From positions 1 through 5,708 of the forward strand of contig JAUIEG010000194.1 of the NCBI GenBank assembly GCA_030428745.1: a stretch of DNA of 5,708 nucleotides. Reading direction: 5' to 3'. This stretch comes from Alphaproteobacteria bacterium. GTDB lineage: Bacteria > Pseudomonadota > Alphaproteobacteria > Caulobacterales > Parvularculaceae. The notes beneath the pieces are model-generated. The model was not told the origin of the DNA. It saw nothing but the letters and a program-made list of their open reading frames with translations, and did no database searches. Shown here in pieces: positions 1 to 5,292 of the stretch. The first letter of the stretch is position 1. Every line of letters starts with the position of its first letter. The position numbers and the translations under genes were made by a program.

Positions 1-156
1 TATCAAAAGGAAAAGGGCGGCTATATCGTGCCTTATTCCAAAGAGCAGCTTGAAAAGGCGCCGTGCGATTCCCTGCATGAGCTGACCGAGAATGACGGTC
101 TTGGCTTCCGTGACGCCGCTTATGATTATTACAAAGCGGAGCGTTATTGGGTTTAA
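1..156 (+). CDS. PRC-barrel domain protein, C-terminal fragment (5' end outside window)
   Basis: An open frame runs from the left edge for 51 codons to a TAA at 154-156. The visible peptide contains GGYIVPYSKEQLEKAP near its start and ends with AYDYYKAERYWV. A glycine-rich strand followed by a 'PY-x-KEQL-x-x-AP' segment and an acidic linker into a terminal 'YDYY...YW' resembles the tails of alphaproteobacterial PRC-barrel proteins, which are small beta-barrel proteins often annotated as stress-associated or photosynthetic-reaction-centre-like. That assignment is from memory of the family and only the last part is visible, so the family call is moderate; the coding call is firmer because the frame is followed directly by a strong intrinsic terminator on the same strand. 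It converges on rlmJ. Confidence 0.6.
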   Translation, partial: YQKEKGGYIVPYSKEQLEKAPCDSLHELTENDGLGFRDAAYDYYKAERYWV

Positions 157-180
157 ACCCTTAGCGCCGAGATGAAGACG

Positions 181-212
181 ACGCAGCGCCAGCCTATGGC
201 GCTGCGTTTTTT
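181..212 (+). terminator. Intrinsic terminator of the PRC-barrel gene, overlapping the 3' end of rlmJ
   Basis: A perfect 10-bp stem, ACGCAGCGCC (181-190) pairing with GGCGCTGCGT (198-207), closes a 7-nt loop and runs into six consecutive T (207-212) on the plus strand. It begins 25 bases after the stop of the plus-strand gene. On the minus strand the hairpin is followed by CGTCTTCATC, with no T-tract, so it should act as an intrinsic terminator mainly for rightward transcription. The right arm and T-tract lie inside the last five codons of rlmJ. Confidence 0.88.
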
Positions 213-1048
213 ATTTCATAGCGCGGTTCGCCTTGAGACAGTCGCTCGGCGAGTGTGTGCGCCAGAACTTCAAGCTCGCCGCCAAGCTTCCATGGCGGAT
301 TGATCACGACAACACCTGATCCTGCGAGCCCGCCATCGGGCATTGGTTTTCTTACATTCAACGAGACCCAAAGATGTTTCACCGGCATGTCGCGCACCCG
401 GTTCAGGATATGACGGTCAAGGCCGTCGCCGGTGACCGGAAACCACAAAAGAAAGACGCCCGTGGCGAAGCGTTTCAAGCCTTCGCTCAACATCCGCAAG
501 GCTCGCTCGGCCTCGTCGGTTTTCTCGTAAGGAGGATCGATGAGGACAAGCCCGCGGCGTTCCGGGGGCGGCAACTGGCTTTTCAGAAAGACCAGCGCAT
601 CGAGCCGGCTGAGCGCTGTCCGGCCGTCATGCGCATAGGCCTTTAGCAGGGTTTCATAATCGACAGGATGCAGTTCGTTGAGACGCAAACGGTCGACGGG
701 CCGCAGCATCAGCCGCGCGATCTCCGGCGAGCCCGGATACTGTTTCAACCCGCCTTCTTCATTCATGGCCGCAACGCAGGTCCGCCAGGGGGCAAGCAGC
801 GCTTCTGCTTCGCCGGACAATGGCAATGGCGCTCCATCGGTTGAAAAAAGACGGCCCACGCCCTCGCGCCACTCGAAGGTCTTTTCCGCCTCGACGCCGC
901 CAAGATCGTAACGCCCGATCCCGCCATGGGCGTCATAAAACCGGAACGGCGCTTCCTTTTGTTTCAGATGCTCGATCACGCGCGCCAGAACGACGTGCTT
1001 CAAAACATCGGCGTGATTGCCGGCGTGATAGGCGTGACGGTAATTCAT
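194..1048 (-). CDS. rlmJ: 23S rRNA (adenine(2030)-N6)-methyltransferase RlmJ
   Basis: RlmJ transfers a methyl group from S-adenosylmethionine to N6 of A2030 in 23S rRNA in the cytoplasm. The 284-residue protein is close in length to E. coli RlmJ (about 280) and aligns from end to end by eye. The start is the hallmark MNYRHAYHAGNHADVLKH. The SAM-binding segment is YDAHGGIGRYDL (about 38-49), YPGSP follows at 104-108, LNELHP at 123-128, the catalytic DPPY motif of N6-adenine methyltransferases at 171-174, and INPPWKL near the C-terminus (249-255). ATG at 1048 is the natural start because family homology begins at residue 1. No strong Shine-Dalgarno is visible. The gene begins 6 bp after the stop of the upstream methyltransferase gene, so it is probably co-transcribed and translationally coupled. 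Its last codons (NAAP-stop) double as one arm of the convergent gene's terminator. Confidence 0.97.
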   Translation of the reverse strand: MNYRHAYHAGNHADVLKHVVLARVIEHLKQKEAPFRFYDAHGGIGRYDLGGVEAEKTFEWREGVGRLFSTDGAPLPLSGEAEALLAPWRTCVAAMNEEGGLKQYPGSPEIARLMLRPVDRLRLNELHPVDYETLLKAYAHDGRTALSRLDALVFLKSQLPPPERRGLVLIDPPYEKTDEAERALRMLSEGLKRFATGVFLLWFPVTGDGLDRHILNRVRDMPVKHLWVSLNVRKPMPDGGLAGSGVVVINPPWKLGGELEVLAHTLAERLSQGEPRYEIKNAAP

Positions 1049-1054
1049 GGCGTT

Positions 1055-1852
1055 TTATGCCGGCTTGCGGCGCAGAACCGCAAGGGACTGGCCGACACCG
1101 CTTTCAGCGCGGGGAACCATGCGCGCAATCTCGAAATGCTCCGCTGCGAGCGCTTCGAGATGTGCGCGCGTTTGAAAGGTTGAAATCAGGTTCGATCCCT
1201 CGGCCATGTCGTTCAAAACGTAAAAACCGGTCTCGTTTATCACCGCGCGCGCCGTTTCTGGAAAACCGGGCTGGGTCTCTTCGTGAAAACTGACCAGCGC
1301 CAGACCGCCGGGGCGCAAAATGCGGGCGTATTCCCGGAGCCAGTCACGCTGCGTCGCCTCACGCAGATGGGTGAATACCGAGAGCGCATAGAGAATGTCG
1401 AAATGCGCATCGGGAAGGTCGAGTGGCGGCGCGAGACGATTGCGCGCATAGTCGCCCGGCAGATTCGCCGCGCACCAGCTCAACAGCGTCTCATTATAGT
1501 CGGCGCCGAAAAGCGCAGCCTGCGTCATGCGCGGCAGATGACGAATGACGCGGCCGGCGCCGCAGCCGAAATCGAGAATGCGCGCCGCCGACGCAAAAGG
1601 AAGGCCCGCCGCAGACGCGTGACCGTCAAGCGCCTTCGCCGTCGCCTCACCTGTTTTCAGGAAGGCTTTCCAGTCTGCATAGGCGACCGTGAGCGCCATC
1701 AAATTCAGGGGCGGAATGGGAACGCCATGAGCATCCGCCGCTGGCGGAGCCTCCTGTCCGCGCGCGAGCCGCCATTCCACCGCGCGAAAATAAAGCTGAA
1801 TCAGCCCGGCGCGATAGAGCGCCCCGCGCAAGGCGCTTTTCACATTCGCCAT
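1055..1852 (-). CDS. Class I SAM-dependent methyltransferase, substrate unknown
   Basis: The 265-residue protein has a Rossmann-type SAM-binding core: motif I ILDFGCGAGR (92-101), an acidic residue at the end of strand 2 in GADYN (D118), the motif-IV-like strand FDILYALSVFTHL (151-163) and the post-motif LRPGGLALVS (179-188). About 90 residues precede motif I and include a basic, hydrophobic N-terminus and a WKAFLKTG segment. This layout is seen in methyltransferases acting on small molecules or sugars, but nothing identifies the substrate. The ATG (1852-1850) overlaps the stop of the upstream thioesterase as TGATG, sharing one base, and no clear ribosome-binding site is seen, so translation is probably coupled. 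The stop is 6 bp before rlmJ. It is not a duplicate of RlmJ because the DPPY signature is absent. I infer that it belongs to a three-gene operon. Confidence 0.9.
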   Translation of the reverse strand: MANVKSALRGALYRAGLIQLYFRAVEWRLARGQEAPPAADAHGVPIPPLNLMALTVAYADWKAFLKTGEATAKALDGHASAAGLPFASAARILDFGCGAGRVIRHLPRMTQAALFGADYNETLLSWCAANLPGDYARNRLAPPLDLPDAHFDILYALSVFTHLREATQRDWLREYARILRPGGLALVSFHEETQPGFPETARAVINETGFYVLNDMAEGSNLISTFQTRAHLEALAAEHFEIARMVPRAESGVGQSLAVLRRKPA

Positions 1853-2295
1853 CAGGAGGCGCGCCCCGATGCGGTTATTTCCGGCGCATTTTTTTCAAAA
1901 CTCATCACCCGCGTAATGAAATCTTCCGGCAGGGGCGTTTTCTCCTGCGTCTTGGGCTCGGCGTGAACATAAATGAGCTTGCCAGTCGTCAACACTTCAT
2001 TGCCGCGAAAGATCGCCGCTTCGATGGTCATCGATGTCCGCCCCAGCCGCGCACAGCGCGCGCCAATCTCCAGCATCTCATCGAATCGCGCCGAGCCTTT
2101 ATAATCGGCCTCCGCATGGACGGTGAAAAAATCCATGGTCTTGTCGCCTTGCAACCCGAGCGCGCGCAGCCACTCCGTCATCGCAACGTCGAAATAGAGG
2201 AAATAATTGACGTTGAAGACGATCCCCTGCGCGTCGCATTCGGCCCAGCGCACGCGAAGGGGATGAAGGAGGCTGAATGATGCTTTTTCAGTCAT
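1852..2295 (-). CDS. Hotdog-fold acyl-CoA thioesterase (4HBT / YbgC-like)
   Basis: The 147-residue protein fits a single-domain hotdog thioesterase, which hydrolyses acyl-CoA thioesters in the cytoplasm. The diagnostic N-terminal motif is present: VRWAECDAQGIVFNVNYFLYFDVAMTEWLR is split here as VRWAECD (15-21), GIVFNVNY (24-31) and TEWLR (40-44). Asp21 matches the catalytic aspartate of 4-hydroxybenzoyl-CoA thioesterase and YbgC. Later come VHAEADYKGSARFDE, matching the family's second strand pair, and LIYVHAE near the end. The substrate cannot be read from sequence; a Tol-Pal partner role, as for ybgC, is not supported because no tol genes are near. The ATG at 2295 is preceded by GAGGT 12 nt upstream, a rather long spacing. 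It is the first gene of a thioesterase-methyltransferase-rlmJ cluster, behind a terminator and a 250-bp gap. Confidence 0.92.
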   Translation of the reverse strand: MTEKASFSLLHPLRVRWAECDAQGIVFNVNYFLYFDVAMTEWLRALGLQGDKTMDFFTVHAEADYKGSARFDEMLEIGARCARLGRTSMTIEAAIFRGNEVLTTGKLIYVHAEPKTQEKTPLPEDFITRVMSFEKNAPEITASGRAS

Positions 2296-2307
2296 GTTGT
2301 TTTGTTG

Positions 2308-2312
2308 ACCTC
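2308..2312 (-). promoter_or_regulatory. Ribosome-binding site of the thioesterase gene
   Basis: On the minus strand GAGGT ends 12 nt before the ATG at 2295. This is longer than the usual 5-9 nt, so initiation may be moderate. No closer purine-rich site exists: the bases between are CAACAAAACAAC. Confidence 0.45.
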
Positions 2313-2400
2313 AGCCTCACTGTTTGTAAAGACCGAACGGGCGATCGGGACCAGTGGGAACGGCAGGCCTCATCGCCTCTCAATGTCCGGACTGGTTTCC

Positions 2401-2431
2401 ATCATAAGGGAGGTTCGGAAGTGGTGGATAA
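2401..2431 (-). promoter_or_regulatory. Possible promoter of the thioesterase-methyltransferase-rlmJ unit
   Basis: A promoter is expected here because a terminator lies just upstream (2448-2470) and the cluster begins at 2295. The best -10 candidate on the minus strand is TATGAT (2406-2401), one mismatch from TATAAT. The only -35-like element is TTATCC (2431-2426), with a long 19-nt spacer and three matches, so the assignment is weak. The leader would be about 100 nt and contains a 6-bp inverted repeat, ACCAGT (2350-2355) with ACTGGT (2391-2396). Confidence 0.28.
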
Positions 2432-2447
2432 CTCTTCAACAACACTC

Positions 2448-2470
2448 AAAAAACCGGCCCTTTTCGCCGG
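2448..2470 (-). terminator. Intrinsic terminator of the sucC / secreted-protein unit
   Basis: Read on the minus strand, CCGGC (2470-2466), a 7-nt loop GAAAAGG and GCCGG (2458-2454) form a GC-rich hairpin followed at once by six T (2453-2448). It lies 75 bp after the stop of the small secreted-protein gene, so it plausibly ends the message that starts upstream of sucC. On the plus strand the hairpin is followed by ATTGGGG, so it is directional. Confidence 0.8.
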
Positions 2471-2545
2471 ATTGGGGTGTTTTTCGCGTTGTGGAGGTGA
2501 AGGATTTTAACCCCACTTTTCGGGATGCAATGAGAAATTCTCCTA

Positions 2546-3175
2546 TCATTCCCGCCTTTCAGGAACAAACCAAGTCGGCGCCGCAATCAGCGCATGCCAA
2601 ACGAAGAACTTTCCTTCGGTGACGCCATAACCAATCGTGACTTGATTCCTATTGTCAGGAGTCATTCGGACAAGGAGTCGAGTAGCGCTTGTTGACGCGC
2701 CTTCATCAACTTCGCTTTTATAAGAACCAAGCGTTCTTAGTGGTCCAGCATATGGCTTTAACTGCAAGGCGCGTATGTATTCAAAGGTTTCCGCCTGAAT
2801 CTTCTCTCTATTGCGAGAGCTATTTTCGCTTAGGCTCAATACCGAGCACATCAAGCCTGTCTGACCGTCCTCATTCACTGGCTTGATATAAAGCATAAAC
2901 ATAGCAGTGTCTTCTAAGACATTCTTGCTCCAGCGCTCAGTGCCCTTTGCCGACTGCGCTTCTGGTGTATCAACTTTCCATGAGTCCTTACGAGCGAAAG
3001 CGCGAACGTTTTTAGCTCGTCCTTCGGCTTCAAGGCACGCCCGCTCAAAATATTCGAAAGACTTCGCAATGGCAGGGTTAGGCGATGCTTCTTTCGCATC
3101 ACCTAATTCAATTTCCGCGGCAGCATTAGTTGAAATCGCCAGCAAGCAAATCATGATGCCTGAAAGCCAGCGCAC
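2546..3175 (-). CDS. Small secreted protein of unknown function directly behind sucC
   Basis: I do not recognise this family. The best start is GTG at 3175: AGGGG (3187-3183), lying across the end of sucC, is 7 nt upstream, and only 4 bases separate the sucC stop from the GTG. This yields 209 residues. The N-terminus is a signal peptide: Arg2, a hydrophobic core GIMICLLAI (6-14) and an STNAAA cleavage site, giving a mature protein from about Glu21. The start codon at 3154 would destroy the basic n-region. The mature part is about 189 residues, with only two cysteines (47 and 110) that could form a periplasmic disulfide. It has an aromatic/charged helix FEYFERACLEAE (40-51), no membrane segment after the signal, and a C-terminal beta-like stretch ending at TWFVPERRE. 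No catalytic motif is visible. Base composition is clearly poorer in GC than its neighbours. Longer readings upstream in this frame only shadow sucC. Confidence 0.85.
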   Translation of the reverse strand: MRWLSGIMICLLAISTNAAAEIELGDAKEASPNPAIAKSFEYFERACLEAEGRAKNVRAFARKDSWKVDTPEAQSAKGTERWSKNVLEDTAMFMLYIKPVNEDGQTGLMCSVLSLSENSSRNREKIQAETFEYIRALQLKPYAGPLRTLGSYKSEVDEGASTSATRLLVRMTPDNRNQVTIGYGVTEGKFFVWHALIAAPTWFVPERRE

Positions 3176-3179
3176 GAAA

Positions 3180-4373
3180 CTACCCCTGAACCGCAGCAAC
3201 CACCTTCTGCGCTGCGTCTTCGAGGTCGTCGGCGGGCGTAATCTTGAGGCCGGAATTGGCGAGGATTTCCTTGCCCTTTTCCACATTGGTGCCCTCAAGG
3301 CGCACGACCAGCGGATCTTCAAGGCCAACTTCCTTCACCGCCGCGACAATGCCTTCGGCGATGATGTCGCATTTCATGATGCCGCCGAAAATATTGACGA
3401 GAATGCCTTTGACGCCCGGATCAGTGGTGATGATCTTGAAAGCTTCGGTGACTTTTTCTTTCGTCGCGCCGCCGCCCACATCGAGGAAGTTCGCAGGCTC
3501 CGCGCCGTAATGCTTGATGATGTCCATGGTCGACATGGCGAGGCCCGCGCCGTTCACCATGCAGCCAATATTGCCGTCGAGCTTCACATAGGAAAGATCG
3601 TATTCCGACGCTTTCAATTCCATCGGGTCTTCTTCGGTCTCGTCGCGCAGGGCCAGAATATCTTCATGGCGGAACAGCGCATTGGGATCGAAGCCGACCT
3701 TGGCGTCAAGCACCAGAAGATCGCCGCCTTTGGTGACGATCAGCGGATTGATCTCCAGCATCGACATGTCTTTTTCAGTGAACGCCTTGTAGAGGATCGG
3801 GATCAGCTTGCCGCATTGTTTCGCCGAAACGCCGGAAAGGCCGAGCGCCTGGGCGATGCGCCGCGCGTGATGGGGCATGCAGCCGGTCGCCGGATCGATC
3901 CGCACCGTGACGATTTTCTCCGGCGTTTCTTCAGCCACTTCCTCGATATTCATGCCGCCCTCAGTAGAGGCGATGAAGGCGATGCGGCCCGTGCCCCTAT
4001 CGACAAGCGCGGAAAGGTAAAGCTCGGTTTCAATGTCGGAGCCGTTTTCGATATAGACCGTGTTGACCTGCTTGCCCGCTTCGCCGGTCTGTTTGGTGAC
4101 GAGGGTCGCGCCCAGCATTTCCTTGGTAAAGGTCGCGGCTTCAGCCGGAGACTTGGCGAGACGGACGCCGCCGCCCTCGCCCGCAGAGGCGTCCTTGAAC
4201 GTGCCCTTGCCGCGCCCGCCGGCGTGGATCTGGGCCTTCACCACATAGAGCGGCCCCGGGAGCTCCTTCGCGGCGGCCTCAGCCTTACCCGCATCGGTCA
4301 CCACCCGCCCCTCGGACACCGGCGCGCCGTAGGACTTAAGGACTTGTTTGGCCTGATATTCGTGGATGTTCAT
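3180..4373 (-). CDS. sucC: Succinate-CoA ligase [ADP-forming] subunit beta
   Basis: SucC is the nucleotide-binding beta chain of succinyl-CoA synthetase, which makes ATP or GTP from succinyl-CoA in the TCA cycle, with SucD as the alpha partner. The 397-residue protein is full length (E. coli 388). It starts MNIHEYQAKQVLKSYG and has the ATP-grasp domain: KAQIHAGGRGKG (46-57), MLEINPL with the metal-binding glutamate (205-211) and VLDAKVGFD (221-229). The C-terminal ligase domain shows GCMVNGAGLAMSTMD (270-284), FLDVGGGA (296-303), NIFGGIMKCDIIAEG (327-341) and VRLEGTN (357-363). All key motifs are intact. ATG at 4373 is preceded by GGAG about 11 nt upstream. Unusually, neither mdh (upstream) nor sucD (downstream) adjoins it: an acetyltransferase gene lies 78 bp upstream and an unknown secreted-protein gene 4 bp downstream. 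Confidence 0.98.
   Translation of the reverse strand: MNIHEYQAKQVLKSYGAPVSEGRVVTDAGKAEAAAKELPGPLYVVKAQIHAGGRGKGTFKDASAGEGGGVRLAKSPAEAATFTKEMLGATLVTKQTGEAGKQVNTVYIENGSDIETELYLSALVDRGTGRIAFIASTEGGMNIEEVAEETPEKIVTVRIDPATGCMPHHARRIAQALGLSGVSAKQCGKLIPILYKAFTEKDMSMLEINPLIVTKGGDLLVLDAKVGFDPNALFRHEDILALRDETEEDPMELKASEYDLSYVKLDGNIGCMVNGAGLAMSTMDIIKHYGAEPANFLDVGGGATKEKVTEAFKIITTDPGVKGILVNIFGGIMKCDIIAEGIVAAVKEVGLEDPLVVRLEGTNVEKGKEILANSGLKITPADDLEDAAQKVVAAVQG
3183..3187 (-). promoter_or_regulatory. Ribosome-binding site that sets the GTG start of the secreted-protein gene
   Basis: AGGGG on the minus strand lies in the last sense codons of sucC, 7 nt before GTG at 3175. Its spacing is ideal for that GTG, and no comparable site precedes the alternative ATG at 3154. 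The overlap with the sucC end suggests coupled translation. Confidence 0.65.
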
Positions 4374-4414
4374 GGGATCGCGGGCTCCGTTGGGAAGTTT
4401 GCAAGGTCACGGGC

Positions 4415-4442
4415 TTTATAGCCGCGCCGTTCCGCAAAACAA
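4415..4442 (-). promoter_or_regulatory. Possible sucC promoter
   Basis: The 78-bp gap between the acetyltransferase stop and sucC contains TATAAA on the minus strand (4420-4415), five of six matches to TATAAT. A weak -35 candidate TTGTTT (4442-4437) stands 16 nt upstream. This leaves a leader of about 35 nt. No intrinsic terminator is visible in the gap, so read-through from the acetyltransferase gene is also possible. Confidence 0.35.
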
Positions 4443-4451
4443 CAAGGGAGC

Positions 4452-5177
4452 CTAGAGGGCGTCCCGAATTTCCAGAAGAGACCGGCGCTGGGCCCCGGCC
4501 CCATCGAAATTCTCCGGCGCGAGCCAGGCCTCAAAGCCGGCCTTCACCCGGGGCCACTCCGTGTCGATGATCGAATACCAGGCGGTGTCGCGGTTTTCGC
4601 CCTTCACCACCTGATCCTGACGGAAGACGCCCTCGAAGGTGAACCCCAGCCGGATCGCTGCGCGCTTGGAAGCTTCATTGGCGTTGTGGCACTTCCACTC
4701 ATAGCGGCGATAGCCAAGATCGTCGAAGAGATGCTTCGCCATCAGATACATGGTTTCTGTCGCGGCCGGGGTCCGCTGAAGCTTTTTGGAAAAGACGACG
4801 CAGCCGACTTCCGCCGAACCCGCCTCGGGACGAATGCGCATATAGCTCGCCATGCCCAAGGGTTGGCCCAAGGGTTGGCCCAAGAGTTGGCTCTGGGGTT
4901 GGCCGACGGGCGCGGCTGTCGCGGCGTCGCGGAAAAGATGGGTCACCCAGTTCTGCTGCTCGCAGACAAAAGCCATGGTCTCGGCGAGCTGCGCGGCGTT
5001 TTCAAAAGGACCAATCGGAAGATAGGCCCACAGATCGTCATTCGCGGCGCCGCCCAGCACGGAAAAGAGATCTTCCGCGCATGCCGGAAACAGCGCCGGT
5101 TCTACGGACACATACCGGCCCCGGACCATCTTCAACTCCGGGGCGCGACACCCGCGCCAGTTCGACAGATCGCTCAA
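4452..5177 (-). CDS. GNAT-family N-acetyltransferase (RimJ/RimL type)
   Basis: The 241-residue protein would transfer an acetyl group from acetyl-CoA to an amine; its substrate is unknown. The family signature is clear: RGRYVSVEPA (19-28), DLWAYLPIGPFEN (48-60), MASYMRIRPEAG (109-120), VGCVVFSKKLQRTPAATETMYLM (strand 4 and the acetyl-CoA pyrophosphate-binding loop QRTPAA, 134-139), LGYRRYEWKC (154-163), NEASKRAAIRLGFTFEG (167-183) and the tail FEAWLAPENFDGAG. These make a complete RimJ/RimL-like fold. The start is TTG at 5177, set by AGGGAG (5190-5185) 7 nt upstream; the first in-frame ATG (codon 17) has no such site. Before the conserved MASY strand is an inserted run, residues 91-108, built from a Gly-Gln-Pro-Leu repeat encoded by a 12-bp tandem repeat. 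A terminator separates it from the upstream ompW-like gene, and sucC follows 78 bp downstream. Confidence 0.94.
   Translation of the reverse strand: MSDLSNWRGCRAPELKMVRGRYVSVEPALFPACAEDLFSVLGGAANDDLWAYLPIGPFENAAQLAETMAFVCEQQNWVTHLFRDAATAAPVGQPQSQLLGQPLGQPLGMASYMRIRPEAGSAEVGCVVFSKKLQRTPAATETMYLMAKHLFDDLGYRRYEWKCHNANEASKRAAIRLGFTFEGVFRQDQVVKGENRDTAWYSIIDTEWPRVKAGFEAWLAPENFDGAGAQRRSLLEIRDAL
4855..4902 (-). repeat. 12-bp tandem repeat inside the acetyltransferase gene
   Basis: On the plus strand CCCAAGGGTTGG occurs exactly at 4855-4866 and 4867-4878. It occurs with one change (CCCAAGAGTTGG) at 4879-4890 and in degenerate form (CTCTGGGGTTGG) at 4891-4902. The unit is a multiple of three, so on the coding strand it adds Gly-Gln-Pro-Leu-type blocks without shifting frame. 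It sits in a loop just before a conserved strand. The two identical copies imply recent duplication or ongoing slippage. Confidence 0.92.
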
Positions 5178-5184
5178 GGCTCAA

Positions 5185-5190
5185 CTCCCT
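5185..5190 (-). promoter_or_regulatory. Shine-Dalgarno that fixes the TTG start of the acetyltransferase
   Basis: AGGGAG on the minus strand is followed by TTGAGCC (7 nt) and then TTG at 5177. The nearest upstream ATG (5200) is in a different frame and ends after eight codons at a TGA that overlaps this TTG, so it cannot serve as the start. Confidence 0.75.
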
Positions 5191-5231
5191 TGTCGGGCAT
5201 TGAGAACAACGACGCCGTAAAATCAAGCAAG

Positions 5232-5267
5232 AAAAACGGGCCGCCCCCGCAATGAAGGAACGGCCCG
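5232..5267 (-). terminator. Intrinsic terminator of the ompW-like gene
   Basis: On the minus strand CGGGCCG (5267-5261) pairs perfectly with CGGCCCG (5243-5237) across a 17-nt loop and is followed by five T (5236-5232). It starts 25 bp after the stop of the outer-membrane protein gene and separates it from the acetyltransferase gene. The large loop makes it less compact than typical, but the T-tract and position support it. Confidence 0.8.
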
Positions 5268-5292
5268 AGTGGAGGGAAGGAGTTTACGCGGC

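Noticed and set aside
1283..1966. A 227-codon plus-strand frame opposite the methyltransferase
   Set aside because: It is very arginine-rich and antisense to a gene with intact SAM-binding motifs, so it is a shadow frame.
2423..2545. Possible replication origin because of a DnaA-like box in an intergenic gap
   Set aside because: There is only one near-match box, no AT-rich unwinding region, no paired CtrA sites (a TTAA at 2507 lacks its partner) and none of the usual flanking genes such as hemE or dnaA.
2302..2622. A 106-codon plus-strand frame across the intergenic gap
   Set aside because: It overlaps a minus-strand terminator and the end of the secreted-protein gene, has no ribosome-binding site that I can see, and shows no recognisable domain.
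2644..2679. Three GANTC sites (2644, 2659, 2675) spaced 15-16 bp, suggestive of CcrM-methylated regulatory DNA
   Set aside because: They lie inside the coding part of the secreted-protein gene, far from any start, and a local cluster of a five-base degenerate site is expected somewhere in several kilobases.
3176..3328. N-terminal extension of the secreted-protein frame into sucC (start at 3328)
   Set aside because: The extension is basic, low-complexity and overlaps sucC out of frame. The GTG at 3175 has a well-spaced ribosome-binding site and begins a proper signal peptide.
2907..4421. A 504-codon open frame on the plus strand opposite sucC and the secreted-protein gene
   Set aside because: It lies antisense to the clearly homologous sucC, has no recognisable domain, is rich in Arg, His, Phe and Ala as expected for the reverse strand of a GC-rich gene, and crosses into the GC-poor gene without any sign of selection.
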